A stretch of DNA of 64,000 nucleotides from Phycisphaerales bacterium (lineage in GTDB: Bacteria; Planctomycetota; Phycisphaerae; Phycisphaerales; SM1A02): positions 1 through 64,000 of the forward strand of contig JASMLG010000098.1 in the NCBI GenBank assembly GCA_030748805.1, given 5' to 3'. Shown in pieces: positions 51,840-60,325 of the stretch; within the stretch, counting starts at the first letter, position 1, and each line of letters opens with the position of its first letter. The notes under the pieces were generated by a model. It ran no database searches. It was not told the origin of the DNA and was given only the letters and a program-made list of their open reading frames with translations. The position numbers and the translations under genes were made by a program.

Positions 51840-53225
51840 TTGGCCACCTCCATGAATAACAATACTGTTGACAAACAAGAACTTAAAAAAAACCTTTTAG
51901 ATTGTTTAAAATCTGAGCACCCAACAATGTGTCGAAGGTGGTTTGAGGATATTGACGTTGTTGGCATTGCAGACGGCTCTATCCATATTCATGTTGACGA
52001 ACCCGTTCAACTAAAATATTTACAACGATGTTGCTCGCAACAATTTGTTGACGCTGCTCAGATGGTGACGGGTCACCTTCTTAGTGTTCGTTTCTTGGGT
52101 AACGAGGAAGCGCTTAGGGCTACCTCCACGGTTGTCTCAGGTGATAGCGTAGGAAGCGGATCTGTTATGTCTTCTTCAAACACGGAAGAGGACATGCTTA
52201 TTAGTCCTGATTTCAATTTTGACAATTTTATAATTGGACCCGGCAACCAGCTTGCACACGCGGCTGCTACCGCGGTTTCAAATAAGCCCGGTCAGGCCTA
52301 CAACCCGCTGTTTATTCACGGTGGGGTTGGTCTTGGAAAGACGCACCTTCTTCAGTCCATTTGCCAAACGGCTATGCGCAACTACCAATCAATGCGCATC
52401 TATTATGTTTCTTGTAATGGTTTTATGACACAATTTTTAGAGTCGGTACAAAGTGGTGAAATGTCGTCTTTTCGACATAAATTCCGCGCGTTTGACATGT
52501 TAATAATAGATGACATTCATGATTTATCGAAAAGAGACCAAACCCAAGAAGAGTTTTTCCACACCTTCAACACGCTTTTTCAATCTGGTCGACAGATAGT
52601 TATTAGTTCTGACGCGCCGCCAAACGAAATCCCCTTTTTAGAGGAGCGGTTAATTAGTCGCTTTGGCTGCGGTTTGGTTGCAAGAATTGAATCACCTGGA
52701 TATGAAACACGAGTGGCAATAATTCATAAAAAGGCAGCTATTCGACATATTGAAATTCCTGATGACGTTTGCTCGTATGTTGCAACAAGGCTTGATTCAA
52801 ACATTCGACAACTAGAGGGTGCTATTACTAAACTTCAGGGACTTTCCTTGTTAGAAAACAAAAAGATTAATTTAGAAATGGCAAAACAAGCAATTGGAGG
52901 CGGTGGAAACGGAAGTCTTCCGAAGCGCGTTTCTGTGCAAGACATCTTAGATGTTATTGTTTCGTTTTATGATGTTCGTTTAACGGACCTGTTGTCTAAG
53001 CGAAGGCACAAATCAATAACAATTCCAAGACAAGCAGGAATGTGGCTTGCAAGAAAACACACTCGGTTTAGTTTAGAAGAAATCGGAGGGTATTTTGGTG
53101 GTCGCGACCACACAACAGTAATGCACGCTATTAAATCAGTTGACGAGAAAAAACAAGAGGACAAACAGTTTGAACGAGATATCCTGCGGCTAGAGCGAGA
53201 ACTATCGGACCTCGCGGGGGGGTGA
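51840..53225 (+). CDS. dnaA: chromosomal replication initiator DnaA
   Basis: DnaA is the ATP-dependent initiator that opens oriC. The 461-residue reading starts at TTG 51840; an ATG at 51852 is the alternative, and neither has a well-spaced ribosome binding site. It has a short domain I, a linker, the AAA+ domain with Walker A GGVGLGKTHLL (about 161-171) and Walker B DMLIIDDIHDLSKRD, sensor residues ERLISRFGCGL, and domain IV with TDLLSKRRHKSITIPRQAGM and the DNA-binding GGRDHTTVMHAI. The domains appear in order and the length is normal. Next to it, at 53240, is a perfect DnaA box. Confidence 0.97.
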   Translation: MATSMNNNTVDKQELKKNLLDCLKSEHPTMCRRWFEDIDVVGIADGSIHIHVDEPVQLKYLQRCCSQQFVDAAQMVTGHLLSVRFLGNEEALRATSTVVSGDSVGSGSVMSSSNTEEDMLISPDFNFDNFIIGPGNQLAHAAATAVSNKPGQAYNPLFIHGGVGLGKTHLLQSICQTAMRNYQSMRIYYVSCNGFMTQFLESVQSGEMSSFRHKFRAFDMLIIDDIHDLSKRDQTQEEFFHTFNTLFQSGRQIVISSDAPPNEIPFLEERLISRFGCGLVARIESPGYETRVAIIHKKAAIRHIEIPDDVCSYVATRLDSNIRQLEGAITKLQGLSLLENKKINLEMAKQAIGGGGNGSLPKRVSVQDILDVIVSFYDVRLTDLLSKRRHKSITIPRQAGMWLARKHTRFSLEEIGGYFGGRDHTTVMHAIKSVDEKKQEDKQFERDILRLERELSDLAGG

Positions 53226-53518
53226 AGTATCAACAGCTTTGTGGATAAGTCGTGGACAAGTTACATTCAGTAATAGCAAAAACCAGCGTGTTTTTCTTCA
53301 CTACAAGGCGCCATGGGACACAGGGGCAACACTTAGTAGAGAGTCGCAACAAATAACAAACAGGTTATTCGATGGGCCGAGGGACCATAAGCCCTTATGG
53401 ACACAGGGATTAACTGGTCTGGGGTTCGTTCGTCCACAAATCGTCAAGTATTATTACTACGAAGACGTATATTTAATAGATATATGCTTTTATTTCCTAC
53501 CAATTGAAGTGTGGGGTT
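53226..53518. other. candidate origin region (oriC) beside dnaA
   Basis: The gap after dnaA holds a perfect DnaA box (TGTGGATAA, 53240-53248), a near match CGTGGACAA (53251-53259) 11 bp on, and TCGTCCACA (53430-53438) in the opposite orientation. A 7-bp inverted repeat lies at 53385-53400. A very AT-rich stretch at 53447-53496 with runs of A and T could serve as the duplex-unwinding element. No gene of convincing coding character lies in it. This fits an origin at the dnaA locus. Only one box is perfect and no replication evidence exists, so it is a candidate. Confidence 0.5.
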
Positions 53519-54547
53519 CTATTCAGTGTTACTAATCTTGCCCCATTTCTCTATTAGACGCTTTGTTGCCCCAGAATCAATGCTTTTAGAAGCCATTATT
53601 ACACCATCAGACACGCTATTGACTAGATCAGCGAGAAAAAGCCCAACTGCACTGCTAAGCAAAACCATATCTCTTGGGGCACCAGGTTTCTTTTCTACAA
53701 GGCAATCATAAATCATATCGGTGGCGGAATCCAAACTGTCTGCTGTTACTTCATCGATGTTCCACATTTTAAGACCAACCTGACGAGGGTCTATTGTTTC
53801 TTCTATTAATCTTCCTTCAATTACATAGATAACTCTGGTCGGCGCAGAAATTGAAAGTTCATCAAGCCCGTCGTTCGAATGAACAACTGCCGACTTTACT
53901 GTTCCATGCGCAAGCAATGACTCAGCAACTGGAGTTACATACTGGTCGTCCCACACTCCAAGGAGTTGCCTTCCAGCAGAACACGGATTTGTTAGTGGAC
54001 CAAGAAGATTAAAAATAGTTGGAAAGGGCAACTCTTTTCTAACTGGCATAACATTGGCAACAGCCTTGTGGTGCTTGGGAGCAAAACAAAAACATATCCC
54101 TGCGTCTCTTAAACAATTTATTTGCTGATTTATAGAGGCATCAATGTTAATACCCAGTTTTTCTAGTATTTCAGCAGACCCCCTTCCGGTTCTTGACCGA
54201 TTTCCATGTTTAGCAACTCGCACTCCGCACGCTGCGGAAACGATACTAGCAGCAGTAGAAACATTGAATGTTTTGGGAGCTCCTCCAGTTCCACAAGTAT
54301 CAAGCAGATCGCGCCGGTTTGGTAAATCAATTCTCTCTGCGCATTCGCGCATAACAGTGGAAGCACCAAACAGTTCTTGGCCCGTTGGTGTTCTTGTTGC
54401 CAGAATACCAAGGAAGCAACCAATCAGACCATCTGTAGCCCCCCCATTCATAATAACCCTGAAAGCACCGGCAATCTCATCAGCCGAAAGGGTTTTGCCT
54501 TCTTGCAAATGTTCAATTGCACACAAAAGAGGTTCGGTTGTTTTCAT
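53519..54547 (-). CDS. trpD: anthranilate phosphoribosyltransferase
   Basis: This enzyme adds PRPP to anthranilate in tryptophan synthesis. The ATG at 54547 (MKTTEPLLCAIEHLQEGKTL) gives 342 residues; upstream in-frame starts exist. Family motifs are all present: LDTCGTGGAPKTFNVSTAAS (PRPP loop, about 85-105), KHGNRSRTGRGSAEILEKLG (about 118-137), and FNLLGPLTNPCSAGRQLLGV (about 178). No other trp gene is in the window. It converges on the candidate oriC gap and diverges from lgt. Confidence 0.96.
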   Translation of the reverse strand: MKTTEPLLCAIEHLQEGKTLSADEIAGAFRVIMNGGATDGLIGCFLGILATRTPTGQELFGASTVMRECAERIDLPNRRDLLDTCGTGGAPKTFNVSTAASIVSAACGVRVAKHGNRSRTGRGSAEILEKLGINIDASINQQINCLRDAGICFCFAPKHHKAVANVMPVRKELPFPTIFNLLGPLTNPCSAGRQLLGVWDDQYVTPVAESLLAHGTVKSAVVHSNDGLDELSISAPTRVIYVIEGRLIEETIDPRQVGLKMWNIDEVTADSLDSATDMIYDCLVEKKPGAPRDMVLLSSAVGLFLADLVNSVSDGVIMASKSIDSGATKRLIEKWGKISNTE

Positions 54548-54606
54548 ATTCTGCAAATGATACATCGTGTCGACCAAAATAATTACAGAATGTGTACCAT
54601 TTGTTA

Positions 54607-55617
54607 ATGCTTGCCGATTCGTACCTTCACCAACTCAACCCATTTGCCATTCAGTTGACAGACACCATAGGACTTAGGTGGTATGGCTTGGCGTATATTT
54701 CAGGATTCATTGTTGCTTGGTTAATGATTAGGTGGCTTGGAAAAAATAATTTTTCCAAAATAAAACCAGAACAGTCAGGCGATTTTATCTTTGCTTGTAT
54801 TGTTGGTGTCCTTGCTGGGGGACGACTTGGGTATGGGCTTTTTTATGATCCAACGATGTTTTATACTTTTTCAAGCGAGTTTCCTTGGTGGGAAGCACTC
54901 GCTATTCATCATGGAGGAATGTCAAGCCACGGCGGAATGGTTGGGGTTCTTGTAGTATTTATTTTATGGGGAAGAAAACACAATTCGTCTATTCTGAACG
55001 TAATGGACACAGGTGTTGTTTGTGGAATACCAGGACTGTTTTTTGGTCGACTTGCTAATTTTGTAAACGGCGAATTGTGGGGCAAGAAACTTCCGAACGA
55101 ACTGCAGTTAGATCCACCATGGTGGTCTGTAAAATATCCATCAGAAATCACAGAGGTGTGGCTTGTTAATCCAGAAAGCCACGAAACAGAACTGGCATCA
55201 ATAGAGCCACTTAGAGCGGTAGTTTCTGGTGGTGACTCGTTTTATACAAATCTGGTATCTCAAATATACTCTGGAAATGAGGTCGCCATAGAGACAGTGC
55301 AGCCGCTTCTTACGGCGTGGTATCCATCTCAACTTTTTCAGACCCTAACAGACGGTCCGGTTTTGTTTGCAGCAATGATTTTAGTTTGGCTGAAACCAAG
55401 AAATCCTGGAATTATTTCTGGGTGGTTTTTAATCGTATATGGAGTGCTTCGAATAACAACAGAGATGTACAGACAACCAGACGTTGGCGTTTCTTCAACC
55501 ATGGGCTTATCGAGGGGACAACTGCTTAGCGCCGCAATGATTGTAAGTGGCGTAATTCTTACGCTTGTTTGTTCAAGAAAGAACACAGAAAAAATGGGCG
55601 GTTTTATCTCTCGTTAG
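54607..55617 (+). CDS. lgt: prolipoprotein diacylglyceryl transferase
   Basis: Lgt transfers diacylglycerol to lipobox cysteines of prolipoproteins at the inner membrane, the first step of lipoprotein maturation. I use ATG 54607; a GTG at 54592 adds five residues. It has about seven transmembrane helices and the family signatures HHGGMSSHGGMVGVLVVFIL (about 104) and GRLANFVNGELWGKKLPNEL, plus YPSQLFQTLTDGPVLF. The loop after the NGELWG motif carries an insert relative to short Lgt proteins. It serves the several lipoproteins predicted in the window. Confidence 0.95.
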   Translation: MLADSYLHQLNPFAIQLTDTIGLRWYGLAYISGFIVAWLMIRWLGKNNFSKIKPEQSGDFIFACIVGVLAGGRLGYGLFYDPTMFYTFSSEFPWWEALAIHHGGMSSHGGMVGVLVVFILWGRKHNSSILNVMDTGVVCGIPGLFFGRLANFVNGELWGKKLPNELQLDPPWWSVKYPSEITEVWLVNPESHETELASIEPLRAVVSGGDSFYTNLVSQIYSGNEVAIETVQPLLTAWYPSQLFQTLTDGPVLFAAMILVWLKPRNPGIISGWFLIVYGVLRITTEMYRQPDVGVSSTMGLSRGQLLSAAMIVSGVILTLVCSRKNTEKMGGFISR

Positions 55618-55655
55618 TTAAATGTGTCATGAAAATTTGACTCTCATTAATTGTG

Positions 55656-56696
55656 TCATAAAAAAACAGAATCCCCAACAGATACGTGTTGCCATCTAGC
55701 GGCTAAGGACTCAAGCAGCACCTTGGTTGAAACGTTAGTAGATAATTGCCTTTCAATATCCGATATAACATCCGAAAGAACGACACCCCTCCCCACCTGT
55801 TCTGATTGAATCATTAATCTTGCGGCATTTCCGAACATCAGCAAAATCAACTCAACAGCCCACCGACCAACAGCCGCTTTGCTTGCTTGATTATTTTCAG
55901 TAAGTTTATTTAAAACAGTTGATTCAACAAAAGAGTTGATTTTTAAAAGGGCGCCGGTGTAATCAACCCCACCCTCACACGAAAGAAAGGAAAACAAAGA
56001 ACGACCTAGCTGTGGAAGTCCCGTGTTTATAGCATCTAGGGCCAATCCCGGAGAACCACAAGAAAAACCAATTGCCCACAACACGTCTTTTTGATCAACT
56101 CCAGAAAGCGCGTCTTCGGCCCAAATTGACATATCCTCGTTATCAAGAGGCGCAAAGCAAACAAACTGGCACCTACTTTTAACGGTTTGTAACAACAAAT
56201 CTTCTCTACAGGTAACAAGAATAATTGTCGTTCCAAGCGGGGGCTCTTCAAGTGTTGACAAAAGAGCATTCTGTCCGGTCTCATCGATTAACTCTGCCTC
56301 ATCAATGATAAAAACCTTCTCCCCTCCAACTGTAGGTGTCTTAAAGACAGGCGCACCATAGACCTTGTCATCAGAGGCCTTTCCGCCAATCATTCTTTCT
56401 CTCAATAAATCAAGGGGAATGTTTGTTTGCTTTCTCTTCTGAAGCTGGGGGTTTTGCGACCAAGTGGCGTCCTCTTTTTGGATAATGTGTAAATCAGGAA
56501 AACCCAGATATTCTTCGTTTGGGATTTTTAATAATGAAATGGCATAATTTACGGCAGAAGTAAACTTCCCAACTCCCCTTGGACCAGAAAAAACAAGTGC
56601 GTGATGCCTTCTGTTTTCGGCAGATGCTGCATCAAGAGATGCCAATGCCTTGTCTTGTCCAATAACAGTGTTCACGTTGTTCAGTGTACACGTCAA
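55656..56696 (-). CDS. holB: DNA polymerase III delta prime subunit
   Basis: The delta prime subunit is part of the clamp loader that loads the sliding clamp at the replication fork. Its 346 residues show the nucleotide-fold motif LVFSGPRGVGKFTSAVNYAI (about 34-53), the Walker B-like KVFIIDEAELIDETGQNALL, and LEEPPLGTTIILVTCREDLLLQTVKSRC-type sensor residues. The start is uncertain: the frame begins at TTG 56696, with a GTG at 56675 also possible. A zinc-finger like that in DnaX is not evident. It is divergent from comEC with a 100-bp gap. Confidence 0.88.
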   Translation of the reverse strand: MTCTLNNVNTVIGQDKALASLDAASAENRRHHALVFSGPRGVGKFTSAVNYAISLLKIPNEEYLGFPDLHIIQKEDATWSQNPQLQKRKQTNIPLDLLRERMIGGKASDDKVYGAPVFKTPTVGGEKVFIIDEAELIDETGQNALLSTLEEPPLGTTIILVTCREDLLLQTVKSRCQFVCFAPLDNEDMSIWAEDALSGVDQKDVLWAIGFSCGSPGLALDAINTGLPQLGRSLFSFLSCEGGVDYTGALLKINSFVESTVLNKLTENNQASKAAVGRWAVELILLMFGNAARLMIQSEQVGRGVVLSDVISDIERQLSTNVSTKVLLESLAARWQHVSVGDSVFL

Positions 56697-56798
56697 CTAA
56701 GAATAAACGCGCTGACAATGCACAATTTCTTTGTGAAAAATAAATTCTAATAATTATTGGTAGAGTTATTCAGTGGCGACAATTCGGGGCTTGTCACA

Positions 56799-59174
56799 AT
56801 GAATCCAAACTATCTTAAAATAAAACCACCCGCCATTGAGTGGTCACCAATTGCAACCGCAGGGGTTTTTTCTTCCGTTGGATCATATTTTGGCGCAGTG
56901 TATCCTGCAGACAGTTGTGTAATTTTTTTAAGCATATCAATTGCGGTGTCTGCATTAGTTGCTGGTTTGGTGTTTTCAAGAAACAGGGTCTTGTTGATAT
57001 CTATAGCCGCTGCACTTCTTTTGTTTTCACAATCAAGCATACATTCGAAACACAAAACACCACCACCTTGGGCCGTTCTTGCAACCGGAGATCTTTCTTA
57101 CTTGAGTTGCGACATCACAAGTGCGCCGATTATTTCACCAAGAACAAGGGGCGCGATGTCTGAGTTTGATTACCGACTTTCTGTAACTAGATTCGTTGCA
57201 AAAATAAAACCCATTGCAAAAAACGGAATCTTCTATAGACCAATAGAATCATTTGTTCGAATAAACGGAGAGTTTAATTTATCAAAAGGAGACAACATAA
57301 AGTGTGTCGGTTGGATTAATACAAATGATCAAATGCCAATTAAACACACTGTTTATGTGCCATCATTCAAAGTACAACCCAAACAATTAAAAAGACGTAA
57401 CAAGCCGAACTCGTTTAAAAAAACAACAAGACAGCGCCTGTTAAATGGTCTTAATGAAAAACAGTCGCTCCTTGCAGGAGCAATATTTTTTGGCATCAGG
57501 ACTTCTGGGTGGCATGATCTTTACGAAAATTTTAGAAGGGCAGGAATGTCGCACATTCTTGCAATTAGCGGTCTACACGTTTCAATAGTTGTGCTTGTTG
57601 TGGTTTGGTTTTCAAAAAAAATAAAAACGGGGAAGGCGGTTTCTCTGGTGCTTGTCACGACGGTTTTGTTGATAATTATGATTGTAATAGACCCAAGAGC
57701 ACCCGCAATCCGTGCAGTCATTACGGCATTAATAGTATCACTCTCTTGTTTATCTAGATTCAGATGCAAAATAATCGGGCTGATTGGAGCGTCATCAATC
57801 ATCATGCTGGTAGAAAATCCGGTATTGGCTGCAGAAGCAGGGTTTCAACTTAGTTTTATAGTGGTTGTTTCGCTGTGTGTTTTGCTGCCATCAATTAAGT
57901 GGAGATTAATTGGTCCACCAAGACCAAACAGTTCATGCAGGATTATGGCTACGCACTGGTTTTGTTCTTTGTGGATAACAGGGCTTTGCGCTTGGCTTGT
58001 ATCGGCGCCAATAATAATGCACCTGTTTGGTACTGTTTCACCAAGCGGTCTTCTGTCTAGCGTTCCAGGGGTTTTGGTTCTTACGGCAACGCTTGCTTTA
58101 GGGATAACCAGAATAGTTTTCGGGTGGTGGATTATTGACACCCCAATTCAAGAATGTTTTTCTGTTTCTATTGACTGTTTACAGTGGCTTGCAAATTTGT
58201 TTGGCGACATGCCATGCTCACACATTCCGGGGCTCAACATTGGCTGGTATTGGGTTCTGCTTTTTTTAGTGTGGGTTTCGTGGTGGTCTCTTTCAGTGAG
58301 AAACAGAAAATTGGTCTGGATTTCATTTGTTGTTCTCGCTCTGTTGTTTATTACACGCTTTTGTTACAAATCAAATTCACTAACAATTACAACCCTTGAT
58401 GTTGGGCATGGAACGTGTCACATAATCAAGCACAAAAATTACAATATGCTTGTTGACGGCGGATCAAGAAATAATTTAGACGTTGGTGCGAACACCATTG
58501 TTCCCAAACTATTAGATTTGGGAATCAGATATTTGGATGAAATAATAATCACGCACTCAGACCTAGACCATGTAGCAGGAATCGTTGATGTAATAAACAC
58601 CTTTGCAGTTAAAAAAATATTGATAGCCCCACAAACAATACAACACAAGACCAAACCGCTGCAACTTATTATTGACTTAGCGAAAACCAAAAACATTCCA
58701 ATTAAAGAAGCCACAAAACCAAAGATTATCAAACGAGGGAAAATGACAATGTATATTGTTTCTCCAGAAAAAAAAGAAACATTTCGATCCCCAAACGCTA
58801 TGTCGGTGGTTTTGTTAATCGAAATCTACGGAAGAAGGGTCTTGTTAACAGGCGATATAGATGAGAAAAAAATAAGAGAAATAGACAGCAATATTACAAA
58901 GCATATTGATGTTATTGAACTTCCTCATCATGGTCAATGGAGCAATGAGTCTCATTTACTTGTTTCATCAAGAGAGCCACTCGTTGCAATACAGTCCACG
59001 AATACGTCTAGGCACTCCAAAGATCGGTGGTCTGTTCCCCGCAAAACAACTCGACTGGTTACAGCGACAGATGGGACAATTTCCATAACTATATTAGAAA
59101 ACGGCAACATGATTGTTTCACAAACAAAACACCCTGATATTATGGATGAATGTTATGTATCCAAACAATATTAG
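56799..59174 (+). CDS. comEC: ComEC/Rec2 DNA-uptake channel protein
   Basis: ComEC moves single-stranded DNA across the inner membrane during natural transformation. The ATG at 56799 gives about 791 residues. The N-terminal DUF4131 OB-like region and helices are followed by the competence domain (AGMSHILAISGLHVSIVVLV, about 250), with many transmembrane helices. The C-terminal metallo-beta-lactamase domain shows TTLDVGHGTCHIIKHKNYNM, LVDGGSRNN and IIITHSDLDHVAGIVDVINT (about 575-595). All three canonical domains are present. It overlaps the sugar dehydrogenase gene by 25 bp. No other com gene is in the window. Confidence 0.93.
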   Translation: MNPNYLKIKPPAIEWSPIATAGVFSSVGSYFGAVYPADSCVIFLSISIAVSALVAGLVFSRNRVLLISIAAALLLFSQSSIHSKHKTPPPWAVLATGDLSYLSCDITSAPIISPRTRGAMSEFDYRLSVTRFVAKIKPIAKNGIFYRPIESFVRINGEFNLSKGDNIKCVGWINTNDQMPIKHTVYVPSFKVQPKQLKRRNKPNSFKKTTRQRLLNGLNEKQSLLAGAIFFGIRTSGWHDLYENFRRAGMSHILAISGLHVSIVVLVVVWFSKKIKTGKAVSLVLVTTVLLIIMIVIDPRAPAIRAVITALIVSLSCLSRFRCKIIGLIGASSIIMLVENPVLAAEAGFQLSFIVVVSLCVLLPSIKWRLIGPPRPNSSCRIMATHWFCSLWITGLCAWLVSAPIIMHLFGTVSPSGLLSSVPGVLVLTATLALGITRIVFGWWIIDTPIQECFSVSIDCLQWLANLFGDMPCSHIPGLNIGWYWVLLFLVWVSWWSLSVRNRKLVWISFVVLALLFITRFCYKSNSLTITTLDVGHGTCHIIKHKNYNMLVDGGSRNNLDVGANTIVPKLLDLGIRYLDEIIITHSDLDHVAGIVDVINTFAVKKILIAPQTIQHKTKPLQLIIDLAKTKNIPIKEATKPKIIKRGKMTMYIVSPEKKETFRSPNAMSVVLLIEIYGRRVLLTGDIDEKKIREIDSNITKHIDVIELPHHGQWSNESHLLVSSREPLVAIQSTNTSRHSKDRWSVPRKTTRLVTATDGTISITILENGNMIVSQTKHPDIMDECYVSKQY

Positions 59175-60325
59175 TTATTCTCCTTGGTTTTAACAAACCC
59201 CAATTTGTTTTAGTTCATGAAGACCTAAGCTTTGATGAGCCCATTCAGGCGGTCTTTGACGGGGTTAGCGAAGATGTTTTATACGTAGCAGAAAAAGGCG
59301 GCGCTGTTAGAAGAGTGTCTATGCGCAAAGAAGAGAAAGAAAAACCATTGTTTCTCGACATAAGAGACAGGGTTGGTGTTACCCACGACGAAGAGGGCCT
59401 TCTGTCTATTGTATTTCACCCAAACTATGAAGAGAACAGGCAGTTATATGTGTGGTATTCGGCACAGGGTCCAAAAAGATGTGTTCTTTCTAGGTTCACC
59501 GCAAGCGAGACGCTGGACACCGCTGACAGGGCTACCGAATCTGTAATTTTAGAAATTAGACAACCGTGGGGAAACCACAACGGTGGAATGGTTCTTTTTG
59601 GAGAAGACGGATATCTATATCTTGGCATTGGCGACGGTGGCGCTGCAAACGACCCCTATCAAAATGGTCAAAATAAAAAATCTCTACTCGGAACAATTAT
59701 CCGAATTGACGTTAACAACAAAACCGAAAAACTAAATTATGCAATTCCAAGCGATAATCCATTTGTTGGTGTAGAAGATGTGCGAGAAGAAATTTGGGCG
59801 TGGGGTCTAAGAAATCCTTGGAGAATGAGTTTTGACAAACAAACAAACCTTCTTTGGGTTGGTGATGTTGGACAAAATGCCTGGGAAGAGATAGACATCA
59901 TCAAAAGTGGTGAAAATTACGGGTGGAACCTACGAGAGGGCAAGCATGAATTTAAGAAAAACACTAATGGTGAAACTACAACAGATCCGGTATTTGAATA
60001 CGGGAGAAGGCAAGGGGGGTCAATTACTGGTGGATATGTTTACCGAGGCAAAAAAATACCACAACTAGTTGGGTCTTATGTGTTTGCTGATTATCTAAGC
60101 AGGCGCGTTTGGTTTCTTGAACCACCAACAAAAGAAAACAAAAAATACACAAGCAAGCGAATGGCAAAAAAGAAACCCCTTTCAATATCGTCGTTTGGAG
60201 AGACTCCTAGTGGAGAAATTATTTGCTGTGGTTTTGATTCACCATACGCGACAACAGGGAAAATCTATTTGCTCGAACTATCGTCTGGCTTTGCCTCTGA
60301 TTCTACGATTGACAGTATTCGCTGA
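59150..60325 (+). CDS. PQQ-dependent sugar dehydrogenase-like protein
   Basis: This 391-residue six-bladed beta-propeller of the glucose/sorbosone dehydrogenase family has a short signal (IQTILVILLGF). Family motifs are WGNHNGGMVLFGEDGYLYLG (about 140-160, with the His and Asn of the active site), IGDGGAANDPYQNGQNKKSL, WGLRNPWRMSFD and GDVGQNAWEEIDIIKSGENY, which contact PQQ and calcium in soluble aldose dehydrogenases. It oxidises aldoses outside the membrane if PQQ is available; no pqq genes are in the window. Its start lies inside comEC and its 3' end overlaps the convergent VKOR fusion by 61 bp. Confidence 0.9.
   Translation: MLCIQTILVILLGFNKPQFVLVHEDLSFDEPIQAVFDGVSEDVLYVAEKGGAVRRVSMRKEEKEKPLFLDIRDRVGVTHDEEGLLSIVFHPNYEENRQLYVWYSAQGPKRCVLSRFTASETLDTADRATESVILEIRQPWGNHNGGMVLFGEDGYLYLGIGDGGAANDPYQNGQNKKSLLGTIIRIDVNNKTEKLNYAIPSDNPFVGVEDVREEIWAWGLRNPWRMSFDKQTNLLWVGDVGQNAWEEIDIIKSGENYGWNLREGKHEFKKNTNGETTTDPVFEYGRRQGGSITGGYVYRGKKIPQLVGSYVFADYLSRRVWFLEPPTKENKKYTSKRMAKKKPLSISSFGETPSGEIICCGFDSPYATTGKIYLLELSSGFASDSTIDSIR

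Noticed and set aside
53239..53535. 98-codon plus-strand ORF after dnaA
   Set aside because: It has no ribosome binding site or protein-like composition and covers the DnaA boxes and AT-rich DNA of the candidate origin.
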